DNA of 47,779 bases from positions 1 to 47,779 of IMG/VR virus record IMGVR_UViG_3300028398_000002; one strand, given 5' to 3'. A program made the position numbers and the translations under genes. Positions 1-7,129 of the stretch are shown here, in pieces. Under the pieces are notes generated by a model, which was not told where the DNA came from, did not search any database, and saw nothing but the letters and a program-made list of their open reading frames with translations. The DNA is from a virus. Positions within the stretch are counted from its first letter, which is position 1. The number at the start of each line of letters is the position of its first letter.

Positions 1-127
1 CAATAATAACCTCCGAAATAGGATAAAATTTGTCATATTTATAAGAGCGTACCTTCGGAAAAACTTTTTGCCGCGCACAACGGCGTTGAATGGGTTAACC
101 TTAAGTACCGCCAAAAGGTTAACCCAT
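1..127. repeat. Direct terminal repeat, copy 1 (circular overlap)
   Basis: Bases 1-127 are identical to 47653-47779. The copy holds the ribosome binding site of terS (CCTCC at 10-14, read leftward) and the left arm plus most of the right arm of a 24-bp hairpin. An exact overlap of 127 bases is what an assembler with k=127 leaves on a circular or circularly permuted molecule. It is probably not a biological terminal repeat, although a real short repeat cannot be excluded from sequence alone. Confidence 0.95.
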
Positions 128-138
128 TCAACGCCGTT
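79..138. other. Perfect 24-bp inverted repeat upstream of terS
   Basis: Bases 79-102 and 115-138 are perfect reverse complements with a 12-base loop (103-114). The arms contain the palindrome GGTTAACC. Neither side is followed by a clean T-run, so it does not look like an ordinary intrinsic terminator. It lies 79-138 bases upstream of terS on the transcript reading into terS. Possible roles are a cos/pac or terminase recognition element, a replication origin element, or a structured leader that modulates transcription of the late operon. Confidence 0.85.
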
Positions 139-280
139 AGCCAGTCTCGTATTCAGCCGTAACGATTACCCGCTCCAAAAGTAATCGAAAACGGCGTCGC
201 GGTTAAGTGGTTGTCGACCGAGTAGCCATCTCGATATGAGACGCACACTCTAACAACCTCCCGCATACTCAACCGAAGTC

Positions 281-310
281 AAATAACACGCCGGATAGTC
301 AATCCGGCAA
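281..310. repeat. 30-bp direct repeat, unit 1
   Basis: Differs from 324-353 at a single base (C300 versus A343) and starts 43 bases before it. Each unit contains the stem GCCGGAT/ATCCGGC around a 5-base loop. Only two units were found, so this is not a CRISPR array. Duplicated hairpins of this kind could be protein-binding iterons or repeated RNA elements. Confidence 0.85.
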
Positions 311-323
311 AAATGTCGAGCTG

Positions 324-353
324 AAATAACACGCCGGATAGTAAATCCGGCAA
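324..353. repeat. 30-bp direct repeat, unit 2
   Basis: Second unit of the repeat at 281-310, with stem arms 333-339 and 345-351. The single change between the units falls in the loop, so the stem is kept intact. This suggests the folded form matters. Confidence 0.85.
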
Positions 354-492
354 CCGATTCCAAGACGGGCCAGGCTTGGACATCGGTTCACCGCCCCGTA
401 GCCGTCAGGACGGCTTTATCGTTCGAAGTGGCCAGCTCCGAAAATGCCGAAGAGTATCGGTCGGCTAACCCGACAATCTCCGACACACGAAA

Positions 493-521
493 ATTGTAAC
501 AAACTTTCAAAAATTTGTCAA
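493..521 (-). promoter_or_regulatory. Leftward sigma70 promoter P1
   Basis: Read on the minus strand, TTGACA (516-521) is separated by 17 bases from TACAAT (493-498). The predicted start is near 486, directing transcription through the structured region toward terS. The -35 box matches the sigma70 consensus fully and the -10 box at five of six bases. Confidence 0.7.
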
Positions 522-581
522 GAACGCGACACACTTTTCAGCGACGCTTTGCAGCGCCGCCTAAAAAGGAGGTGCGCCATT

Positions 582-610
582 ATTTTAACACGCGAAGTCG
601 TTTTTGTCAA
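582..610 (-). promoter_or_regulatory. Leftward sigma70 promoter P2
   Basis: On the minus strand TTGACA (605-610) lies 17 bases from TAAAAT (582-587). It shares the block CGTTCTTGACA with P1 in the same register, so the two promoters look like duplicated elements about 89 bases apart. Both fire toward the terminase operon. Confidence 0.65.
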
Positions 611-1257
611 GAACGTTTTAAAAATTTTCACGCTAACCGAAACTTCGACGCCAAACCGGATAAATCACACGCCGTAAATCCGCAAATCACCACAAACGCC
701 CTAACTATTAACGCGCGTAACATGCGCGCATTTAAAATTTTAAACTATTGACTCTAAACTTATACAATTTGAAAGTGTAAATGTTTAAAAGTCTAATCAA
801 CCTCTCTATTCCTGTAAGGCCCTTTTTTGACTTTTGCCAAAAAAAATATGCAAAATCCGCAACAACTGCTTAAAAAATAGGCAATCAATTTTTCCGATTT
901 TTATTTATATATGCAATAGGGATTTTATACACTTAGACAAATAGAAATCAAATAAAAAAATATTATAGTTAAATAATGGGCGGTGTGTGCTGTTAGCCGC
1001 CAAAATAAGAGGGTTAGCGTGTGATTAGTGCCTCAAAAAATTCTCTTGAAAAATTGTGGATTTTTTGTATTAAAATTTTTCTTGAAATTTAGACTTGTAT
1101 AATACAAAGACTATATATTAATTTTTCTAATATTACCCCTATATTAAACAGGTCTAATAGAATTTGCTCGATTTTATACTGAACTTTTTATGCTTTATAT
1201 AAACTTTTACTTTTTATATTTATTAAAATCTCTTTTCAGTTTTATTTAAGTCAACTA

Positions 1258-1266
1258 TGTTACAAT
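1258..1266 (+). promoter_or_regulatory. Extended -10 promoter for the primase gene
   Basis: TG-T-TACAAT is an extended -10 element whose predicted start near 1272 leaves a leader of about 24 bases before the primase ATG. There is no clear -35 box; the upstream region is T-rich instead, as in promoters of several AT-rich bacteria. An alternative start from TTGAAA-N16-TATTAA at 1046-1073 would give a leader of over 200 bases. Confidence 0.45.
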
Positions 1267-1295
1267 ACTCGTACAAAAACAAAAAGGAGGTCAAA

Positions 1296-4200
1296 ATGAG
1301 AGTACCAAAACTCTTTATTAATTCGAATTCATTTGTATATACAGATGACACTAAAATCCCGTTCGATATAAAGACGGGTAAGAGAGCTTCAGTAGTCAAC
1401 GAGGCTACGTGGAGTACTTACCGAGAAGCCAAAGACTTCATTGAATCACATCCCGATAACGTTTTAGGTGTGGTCGTAAACGAACCCTTTGTGTGCATTG
1501 ATTTAGATCACGTGCTGCCTATTCATCAAAACAAAGTAGACGAGCTGCTAAGTTCGCTTACTGCACAAATCGGTAATTTCTACGCTGAAATTTCTCCCTC
1601 AAATCACGGTCTTCATTTGTGGTTCAAAACGTCCGGAAACTACCGTTATATTGGCAGAAAACTCGAATCTAAATTCGGATTCACCATCGAAATATACTCC
1701 GGCGGTAAGCGTTATATCACCGTAACCGGAAATACCTACGGTGACTATAGTGATGAAAACGTCGACACATGCAATTTCGATGTACTTATCGACGCGATAC
1801 AGAATACATTCCTGATAGATATTTCAACTGATACCGATACATCCGAATTACCTTGTAATCCTTATCAACTACAAAATTATGTACTAACTCACTACCCAGA
1901 ATTAGGACTCGATACTTCGAAACTATCCCCGCAACGATTGAATGAAGTTATCCACACGGCCGATATATTGAACCCTTTGACATACGGAGCTATGTTGAGA
2001 GAAGGTGAGCCGGATGTTAGTAAAATAGAATTTCGTTTGTGTGTAGAATTTATGAAACGTGGAATTTTTGATATATCCATCATAGATAAATACTATCGCG
2101 AAAGCAAACTATATCAATATAGACTAAAAAGCGCCCACCCTAAAAAATGGGCTAAGCGTGAAGATTATAGGTTACGTACGCTTGCAGCCGCTTTTCAAAC
2201 CGTACTTGCAACTACACAAACTAAAATAGAAACGGAGCGCACGATAATGTTAGATTCTCCGAATTTCAGTGACGAAGATAAAATACACTTGACGGAAGAT
2301 GACGTGAAACACGTACCGATACCGTTACAGAAACTTGCATTGAAACAACTCGTTTCAAGCTCACGTGACGAAAACGCTTTAGTCTATACTCACTATCAAA
2401 GCGAGTTGTTACGAGTACGTGACGAATTGAAAGCGTTTTTCGATTGTGAATATGTTCAATTGCCGCTGTCGGTGGTGTCGGTCGTATCGTTACCGCACGA
2501 CGTTCCAAAATATGTTGATATAGAGGCATTATCGGCTTATATCTCGAATATGTTCGTGCAATCTCGACGCGGGCAATATGCGTTATTTTGGTTGTCAAGC
2601 AGCGGAAACCTTCGCACGTTCAACTTGACGAGCTTGGAAGATGCTTTGATGCACGCTTTTGACGATCGAAAATTGAATCTTTTAGGTAGGTTGAAATTTA
2701 TTCCTATACTAAAAAATCATTATGAAAAAGATGCGGAAAAGTTCGCATCAATGCTTTCACTACTTGATGATGCGGAAGTTGTAGGCACGGAATTGTATCA
2801 TCAAAAAGATGTAGATTCGAAACGTATCACAAAATTCATTTCCGATTTTGACGCTCTCGTGCCGCTAAAACTACACGCTGAAAGAGCTAAAATTTTGAAA
2901 GGATTGCGACAGGAAAAGAAAGTATTTGTAGATGCTATCCGAAAATTCTTGATAACCCGTCGTCAGGTCGCATCGAGCATAAAAACCGTGTATCACTACA
3001 ACGAACCGAATTATGTGCGTTTCGACGTTAAGCAGCCTATCTTACACCTCAATAAAATTTTCACTCTGCAATCGGATGACACGGCGCTAACGGAACGAAT
3101 TACGTTACTATCGAAAAGTTTAAAGCGTTTTGTGTCTCCAGATGTAGACGTAAGCTTACCAATCACCGTAAACGGCGGCAATATTGAGTATTTCGCGAGT
3201 AGACTCGATATAGAGAAATTGCGAAACTCCGCTGAATACAAGCTTTTGAAACACCATTTCGAAATAGATGACGTAATTAAATTCATAATAGCGTGTGATG
3301 TGTCGCAAACGGCGGAAAAACTCGGATTTTTATTAGTTCGCGCGCCGTCGAATTTTGGTAAAACATACCTATTCAAAGATATTTTGTCGTTTCTAACTGT
3401 CGAGCTTCCATCCAGTACGTTAACAGAAATTTTGAAAGGTGCTACCGTAGGAGTGTCATCGTTGGAGTTTGATGCGAAAAAAGCGGTGTTCATAGATGAA
3501 TGGCGTGCGAAATACATCGATAAAGTGCAGCTATTATCTTTGGGCAAATATTTGCCGATCACCGCAAAATTCGAATTGCGTAACCACGTGAAGGTAGGCG
3601 CTAAAATTTTTGTTGTGGACGGAGACCCGTTCGGTGAGTCCGTAGATGAGCAATTCCGTAATAGATTTTCGCTATTGAATTTCACTGATAAAGGTACGTT
3701 CGACGAAGCGAAACAAAAGTTCGGATTCGATATATACGATTCTACGCTTGTCGATCGTTTGAAATCGATAGCGTTCATACTTGCAATTCATTACTATCAT
3801 CAAATTTTTCAAGACGGCGTTAACGCAGCGGATAAATTCCTGCTCGATTTTCACGAGCGTCACAAATTGACCGCGACAAGTCTCGACATAGTTGTGCGTG
3901 ATGAGATTCAAAACATATTGAAAGAGGTGTACGAAACGCTGTTATCGCACGGTTTGGATGGTACGAAAGAGGGTGTTGAAAAGTTGCGAAATAACAGTTT
4001 CAGCCTACCTACGAAAGCGCGGCGCTATTTATCGATATTCGCAATTCACAAACCTCGTGACAGAGATATTCCAGTACTTGCCGTGCGTTCTAAAGGCCGC
4101 CTAAAAACATTTTTGATCGAAATGCTTAAAGGTAGCGACACCTTTTCCGAAGCGATGGAGATTATGAAACACGATAAAATTATAGATGATATACTTGATA

Positions 4201-4361
4201 AAAAATTTGTAGCCGTGCACTATTACGACCCCGAAAGAGATGTCGCGAGCCGTAACACGAATTACTACCCGATTAAACTAAACGAGGAATTGTGTATGCA
4301 AGTATTGAACGAAGTTGCGGTGACAAAAACTAAACCCGCTGAAATAGAAATCAAGATATGA
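1296..4361 (+). CDS. Primase-polymerase (AEP) fused to an SF3/D5-like helicase
   Basis: The 1021-residue product should start and drive phage DNA replication. The N-terminal part has archaeo-eukaryotic primase motifs: D69-x-D71 (CIDLD), S102-N-H104, and an acidic E132 strand followed by GGKRYITVTG. The C-terminal part is an ATPase with Walker A APSNFGKT (683-690) and Walker B FIDEW (D734, E735). An alternative upstream ATG at 1257 lacks a ribosome binding site, whereas AAAAAGGAGG precedes the ATG at 1296. The layout is that of stand-alone phage replicases with primase and helicase in one chain. Here a family A polymerase is also present, so it is probably the priming helicase. A likely terminator follows at 4363-4399. 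Confidence 0.85.
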   Translation: MRVPKLFINSNSFVYTDDTKIPFDIKTGKRASVVNEATWSTYREAKDFIESHPDNVLGVVVNEPFVCIDLDHVLPIHQNKVDELLSSLTAQIGNFYAEISPSNHGLHLWFKTSGNYRYIGRKLESKFGFTIEIYSGGKRYITVTGNTYGDYSDENVDTCNFDVLIDAIQNTFLIDISTDTDTSELPCNPYQLQNYVLTHYPELGLDTSKLSPQRLNEVIHTADILNPLTYGAMLREGEPDVSKIEFRLCVEFMKRGIFDISIIDKYYRESKLYQYRLKSAHPKKWAKREDYRLRTLAAAFQTVLATTQTKIETERTIMLDSPNFSDEDKIHLTEDDVKHVPIPLQKLALKQLVSSSRDENALVYTHYQSELLRVRDELKAFFDCEYVQLPLSVVSVVSLPHDVPKYVDIEALSAYISNMFVQSRRGQYALFWLSSSGNLRTFNLTSLEDALMHAFDDRKLNLLGRLKFIPILKNHYEKDAEKFASMLSLLDDAEVVGTELYHQKDVDSKRITKFISDFDALVPLKLHAERAKILKGLRQEKKVFVDAIRKFLITRRQVASSIKTVYHYNEPNYVRFDVKQPILHLNKIFTLQSDDTALTERITLLSKSLKRFVSPDVDVSLPITVNGGNIEYFASRLDIEKLRNSAEYKLLKHHFEIDDVIKFIIACDVSQTAEKLGFLLVRAPSNFGKTYLFKDILSFLTVELPSSTLTEILKGATVGVSSLEFDAKKAVFIDEWRAKYIDKVQLLSLGKYLPITAKFELRNHVKVGAKIFVVDGDPFGESVDEQFRNRFSLLNFTDKGTFDEAKQKFGFDIYDSTLVDRLKSIAFILAIHYYHQIFQDGVNAADKFLLDFHERHKLTATSLDIVVRDEIQNILKEVYETLLSHGLDGTKEGVEKLRNNSFSLPTKARRYLSIFAIHKPRDRDIPVLAVRSKGRLKTFLIEMLKGSDTFSEAMEIMKHDKIIDDILDKKFVAVHYYDPERDVASRNTNYYPIKLNEELCMQVLNEVAVTKTKPAEIEIKI

Positions 4362-4362
4362 C

Positions 4363-4399
4363 CCGCACTTTAAACCGCCTAAGCGCGGTTTTCGTGCGG
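4363..4399 (+). terminator. Stem-loop terminator after the primase gene
   Basis: CCGCAC (4363-4368) pairs with GTGCGG (4394-4399), and inside it AAACCGC (4372-4378) pairs with GCGGTTT (4385-4391). The stem starts right after the TGA stop. The following T-run is interrupted (CTTAATTT), so termination may be partial. It separates the primase transcript from the promoter at 4448. Confidence 0.55.
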
Positions 4400-4447
4400 C
4401 TTAATTTGAGTTGGTCAAAATTTTTTGTCGTTTTTACTGCAAAATAC

Positions 4448-4476
4448 TTGACATTTATTGCAAAATTTGCTATAAT
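4448..4476 (+). promoter_or_regulatory. Perfect consensus sigma70 promoter
   Basis: TTGACA (4448-4453), a 17-base spacer and TATAAT (4471-4476) make a full-consensus sigma70 promoter, probably the strongest in the genome. The predicted start is near 4483, just before the first hairpin of the structured RNA. It drives that RNA and may also read into the small early genes. Confidence 0.9.
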
Positions 4477-4482
4477 ATAAGT

Positions 4483-4730
4483 AAGAAAAGGGGTTAGAGA
4501 TAACCCCAAGAGGCGAGGCCAGCTTAAAGGCCGACCCCAAGACCGCGCGGAGAGACGCGCCGCCCCCGACGACGGTCGGGATGGTGATCGGAGTGTGAGC
4601 GGCTCCGACGGCAAGCGGAGGCCCTACCGTGATAGGGCAGGCTTAACGTGAGCTACGGGCACTAAAATAAGAAGATATTATATCCAAAAGAGTAATGAAG
4701 CTTACTCTTTTGGATATAATATGTTTTGAT
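4483..4730 (+). ncRNA. GC-rich multi-hairpin RNA of unknown class
   Basis: About 245 bases without a gene, much more GC-rich than the flanks, lie directly after a perfect promoter. Stems seen: GGGGTTA/TAACCCC with a GAGA tetraloop (4490-4507); GGCC/GGCC (4517-4532); GCGCG/CGCGC (4545-4560); CCCGAC/GTCGGG (4565-4580); TCGGAG/CTCCGA (4588-4608); GCCCTA/TAGGGC (4621-4638); and a perfect 21-bp stem (4675-4695/4702-4722) followed by GTTTT. No tRNA, group I or group II intron core was recognised. It is either a small noncoding RNA ended by the last hairpin or an extended structured leader for the following operon. Confidence 0.65.
4675..4722. other. Perfect 21-bp inverted repeat (terminator and/or operator)
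   Basis: Arms 4675-4695 and 4702-4722 are perfect complements with a 6-base loop. A short T-run follows (GTTTT), so it may end the upstream RNA. The right arm contains TATAAT (4715-4720), which would place a start near 4727 for the operon beginning at 4762, so the same palindrome could act as a promoter/operator. Confidence 0.7.
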
Positions 4731-4761
4731 ACATATTATGAAAATTTATAGGAGGTGCAGA

Positions 4762-5172
4762 ATGGCTTACTTTAAAAAAGAGTGGGCGGCTGAATTACGA
4801 AGCCGTCTTAGAAAAGAGTTTCCATCTAAAAGCGGATGGAAAATTTCGGTTCGTGTAAAAGATTATCAAGCGGTGTATGTAAAACTTATGTCGGCACCTA
4901 CAACGATAGAAGATGTCGTGGGTGAGCATTATCTAATTGACCTAAAAGATGCAGGATATGTTCGTGTGAATCCGCATTTTATTAATGATAACCTTAGAGG
5001 TGAGCTTGCACGATTCTTTAATCGTGTATTGGAGTTGCTGGTTGAAATTACCGGAACTTCAAGCTCACCTAATGACCCGTATTATCACTATAGTGAGTAC
5101 GGCGATTATCCATATTACACAAAGTTATCGTTAGGAGATTTTGAAAAACCGATTCAATTTAAGGAGGTGTGA
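4762..5172 (+). CDS. Small early protein, LPD29-like
   Basis: 136 residues. The start chosen is the ATG preceded by AGGAGGTG; upstream in-frame codons lack such a signal. The N-terminal half (ELRSRLRKEFPSKSGWKISV followed by a tyrosine and the SAPT segment) resembles the LPD29 domain found in polyvalent proteins of phages and mobile elements. The C-terminal half is rich in Tyr, Pro and Asp (about 105-122). It is the first gene after the structured RNA, and its last codons (KEV-stop) encode the ribosome binding site of the next gene. Function unknown. Confidence 0.7.
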   Translation: MAYFKKEWAAELRSRLRKEFPSKSGWKISVRVKDYQAVYVKLMSAPTTIEDVVGEHYLIDLKDAGYVRVNPHFINDNLRGELARFFNRVLELLVEITGTSSSPNDPYYHYSEYGDYPYYTKLSLGDFEKPIQFKEV

Positions 5173-5173
5173 A

Positions 5174-5739
5174 ATGTTTGGATATAGCGTAAGAGATTAT
5201 CAATCGTTATCGGAATTGGTTAAATCGATTAATTCCGGCGTGTTAGCAGCGAAACCGGAAACGGCAGCCGCCAAATATGCTGTTGAAGCAACGCTTTCAT
5301 ATACGGTTATACGGCCTCGATCGATTTAGAAGATGAGCTTACGGCTCATTTAGATATTCTCTGGGAGGCGGGTGCAAATTTTGACGGCGAAGCAGCGCTT
5401 GAAGAGGCTATAAAGCTTTATACGGATGAGTTGAAACAGATATTGAACTCATCTCCATATAAATTAAAAAAGATTGAAAATAGAGTAGCTTTTAATCAGA
5501 ATGACGTGTGTATTATTTTGGCTACGTTTGAAACTCTATTCGGTGAAGTGTCATTTACGTTGAGCTATTGGTTATATGATGATGGTCCCATTTTTAGAGC
5601 CGCTTTTCTATTTCATGACGGGACGGACGGCGAAAGATTTACCGCTATCCACCCAGCGGGTCGAGTATGGATAGAGAGGGCTGCTGCGTCATCTATCGAC
5701 AGAGCTGATTTAATAGAATTTTTAAAGAAGGAGGTGTGA
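5174..5739 (+). pseudogene. Small early gene interrupted by a one-base frameshift
   Basis: Translation from ATG 5174 (signal AAGGAGGTG) stops at 5327-5329 after 51 residues. The frame one base back is open from 5287 to 5739 and reads like protein (for example ASIDLEDELTAHLDILWEA), ending in the usual KEV-stop/ribosome-binding overlap with the next gene. That second frame has no start signal of its own. One missing base within 5287-5326, for instance in CTTTC, would restore a protein of about 188 residues. No classical slippery heptamer is visible, so a real mutation or a sequencing error is more likely than programmed shifting. The family is not recognised. Confidence 0.75.
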
Positions 5740-5740
5740 A

Positions 5741-5970
5741 ATGGCTTTTATAATGAGCGGAGACGAAACAATTAATATTGATAGTATCTCTCATATCCGA
5801 TTAGTTGAAAATCGACAAACTAAAGAGTTCGGTTTGCTGATTTTTCTAAACGGTAACAGAAAAAACTGTTGGGTGAGCGGGATTTCACTCTTAGATTTAG
5901 CTCTTACGAAGATGCGTACAAAGTGTTATTGAGGGTCACAAAAAATTCTGAGAACATTACTTTAATCTAG
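5741..5970 (+). pseudogene. Small early gene, second one-base frameshift
   Basis: From ATG 5741 the frame gives 63 residues and stops at 5930-5932. The frame one base back, from about 5881, continues as DFTLRFSSYEDAYKVLLRV and ends at TAG 5968-5970, directly in front of the AAGGAGGTGC of the next gene, where a stop is expected. Adding one G to GGG at about 5878-5880 joins both parts into about 76 residues (…VSGDFTLRFSS…). The product is a small unknown protein. The shift is in the same direction as in the preceding gene. Confidence 0.75.
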
Positions 5971-5983
5971 AAGGAGGTGCAAA

Positions 5984-6142
5984 ATGACTAAAAAAGAAGT
6001 AATGGATACAAAGAAAAAGGCTCAAATGTTTAAAGAAATGGCGGAAAAGACATTACAAAACGGTGAGTATGTCACTTTTGACAGTGATGATATTGAAAAC
6101 GTTTTGAATGCTTACATAGCTTCACTGCGGGTTATAAGCTAA
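5984..6142 (+). CDS. Small hypothetical protein (52 aa)
   Basis: ATG 5984 follows AAGGAGGTGCAAA, the standard early signal of this genome, and the frame runs 52 residues to TAA. The product is charged and probably helical, with an N-terminal Lys-rich stretch (TKKEVMDTKKKAQMF) and an acidic middle (DSDDIENVL). No family is recognised. It is kept because both its initiation signal and its spacing match its neighbours. Confidence 0.65.
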   Translation: MTKKEVMDTKKKAQMFKEMAEKTLQNGEYVTFDSDDIENVLNAYIASLRVIS

Positions 6143-6177
6143 TTGTGCGACGAATTGCTAACAAAAGGAGGTGCAAA

Positions 6178-6762
6178 ATGAAACTCGAAACTTTACGAAA
6201 AAGCTCCGCAGCGGAGCTTGAAAACATAGCTAACGCTTACGATCTCCCGTTTACTACGACGGAAGATACGATAAAACGAATTTGCGACGCGGCAGGGCTT
6301 GTTTATGTTAGGCCTGATGCGGATGATATTATAGACAATGCTGAATCACTACCTGTTCCGTATATTTTTGGGTTAACGGATTCGGATGATATTATAAAAA
6401 ACACTCGATTCACAGTTGAGCTGGTTGCACGTATTCGTATTAACGGGCTGATAAAGTCTGGCGGTCAAATGTCGAAACGCGAAAAAGCGGTGTTGATAGC
6501 GACTTACTTTTTGGGTGCTACGAAACAGCACCGCATAGCTGAGACGATTTTAACCGTTCAAACTTTGATGGGTGTGGGCGATTCGAGATTTCACGCTATG
6601 CGAGGCGATTTCAATCATCCGCTACGTTTCGCAATTCACGCTGTTAATATACTTGATGCAAATGAGTTTGAAGCTTTATTTCAACGCGCGGCAATGAAAC
6701 TTGCCGTTGACGACGTTACTGAAAATGATGATGAATTTTTAGAGCAAGGAGGTGTAAAATGA
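6178..6762 (+). CDS. Hypothetical early protein, distant relative of the following paralogues
   Basis: 194 residues from ATG 6178 after AAAAGGAGGTGCAAA. The stretch MSKREKAVLIATYFLGAT (about 100-117) resembles the TLxxNEKGxxIAT segment of the proteins encoded at 6759, 7783, 8147 and 8514, so it may be a longer member of that family. The C-terminus GGVK-stop is the next gene's ribosome binding site read as protein, with ATGA start-stop overlap. Function unknown. Confidence 0.7.
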   Translation: MKLETLRKSSAAELENIANAYDLPFTTTEDTIKRICDAAGLVYVRPDADDIIDNAESLPVPYIFGLTDSDDIIKNTRFTVELVARIRINGLIKSGGQMSKREKAVLIATYFLGATKQHRIAETILTVQTLMGVGDSRFHAMRGDFNHPLRFAIHAVNILDANEFEALFQRAAMKLAVDDVTENDDEFLEQGGVK

Positions 6763-7118
6763 AACTACAAATAAATCATAACGCGGCTACGCTGCCGGAA
6801 GCGTTCGACATAGATTTTACAAAGCAAGCGGATTTATTCATCAAACCGTTTGCAACATTGACCGCAAATGAAAAGGGCTTTATCATAGCGACTCTATTGG
6901 CTGAAAATTGTTCTTATGTAGAGCAGTTAGCTGTCGAGTTGACATGCACGGATGAGCAGGGCTCGATACTGTATAGTAAAATCAAACGTTGGCTTTATGA
7001 CAAAGAACAAATATCGGAAGTTGTGGATGAGTTGTTCACTATGTTGACCGATAGCGAGATCGATAAAGCCGTGTTGATAGCGCGTGTAATGATGAGGACT
7101 ATCGTTGAAAATAGATAA
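6759..7118 (+). CDS. Early paralogous family protein A
   Basis: 119 residues. It shares with the genes at 7783, 8147 and 8514 an N-terminal pattern: a hydrophobic strand, a His at position 7, and then a conserved segment FATLTANEKGFIIATLL. The rest is predicted mainly helical. It starts at ATGA overlapping the previous stop. Tandem small paralogues in an early phage region often include host-takeover or anti-defence proteins, but nothing here shows the function. Confidence 0.7.
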   Translation: MKLQINHNAATLPEAFDIDFTKQADLFIKPFATLTANEKGFIIATLLAENCSYVEQLAVELTCTDEQGSILYSKIKRWLYDKEQISEVVDELFTMLTDSEIDKAVLIARVMMRTIVENR

Positions 7119-7129
7119 GGAGGTGCAAA

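Larger units (their letters stand above)
79..486 (-). ncRNA. Structured leader or noncoding RNA upstream of the terminase operon
   Basis: About 400 bases hold no credible gene but many inverted repeats: 79-102/115-138; 156-160+163-169 with 181-187+191-195; 209-214/253-258 enclosing 219-222/230-233; 290-296/302-308; 333-339/345-351; 354-364/375-386 (one bulge); 400-405/410-415. A TTGACA-N17-TACAAT promoter (493-521) points into it from the right, so the minus strand is the likely transcript, running on to terS. It could be a long 5' leader, a free RNA of the ROOL/GOLLD kind, or a packaging-related RNA. The strand is inferred from the promoter only. Confidence 0.5.
487..1295. other. Gene-free AT-rich divergent control region
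   Basis: No open frame here has a supported start. Besides the leftward promoters there are several rightward candidates: TTGAAA-N16-TATTAA at 1046-1073, an isolated perfect TATAAT at 1098-1103, and TGTTACAAT at 1258-1266. A weak hairpin, GGCGG/CCGCC, occupies 979-983 and 997-1001. From about 720 onward the sequence is very AT-rich, which would fit an origin or strong early promoters, but no iterons were seen there. Confidence 0.6.

Noticed and set aside
281-353. Possible CRISPR array
   Set aside because: Only two 30-bp units with a 13-base gap, no cas genes, and the repeat is part of a hairpin-rich control region.
444-751. Overlapping open frames of 77 and 78 codons in the control region
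   Set aside because: No ribosome binding site, atypical composition, and they cross the leftward promoters and structured sequence. One contains AAAAAGGAGGTGC at about 565-577 but is followed by ATT, not ATG, so at most it is a decayed gene start.
3011-3778. Long leftward open frame (255 codons) inside the primase gene
   Set aside because: It is the shadow of a strongly supported coding frame with intact ATPase motifs; no ribosome binding site.
4351-4614. Leftward open frame of 87 codons across the structured RNA
   Set aside because: It covers the perfect rightward promoter and GC-rich hairpins and has a low-complexity Arg/Ser/Pro-rich translation without a start signal.
4483-4730. tRNA, group I or group II intron identity for the structured RNA
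   Set aside because: No T-loop GGTTCRA pattern, no group II domain V and no group I core could be found; left as unassigned.
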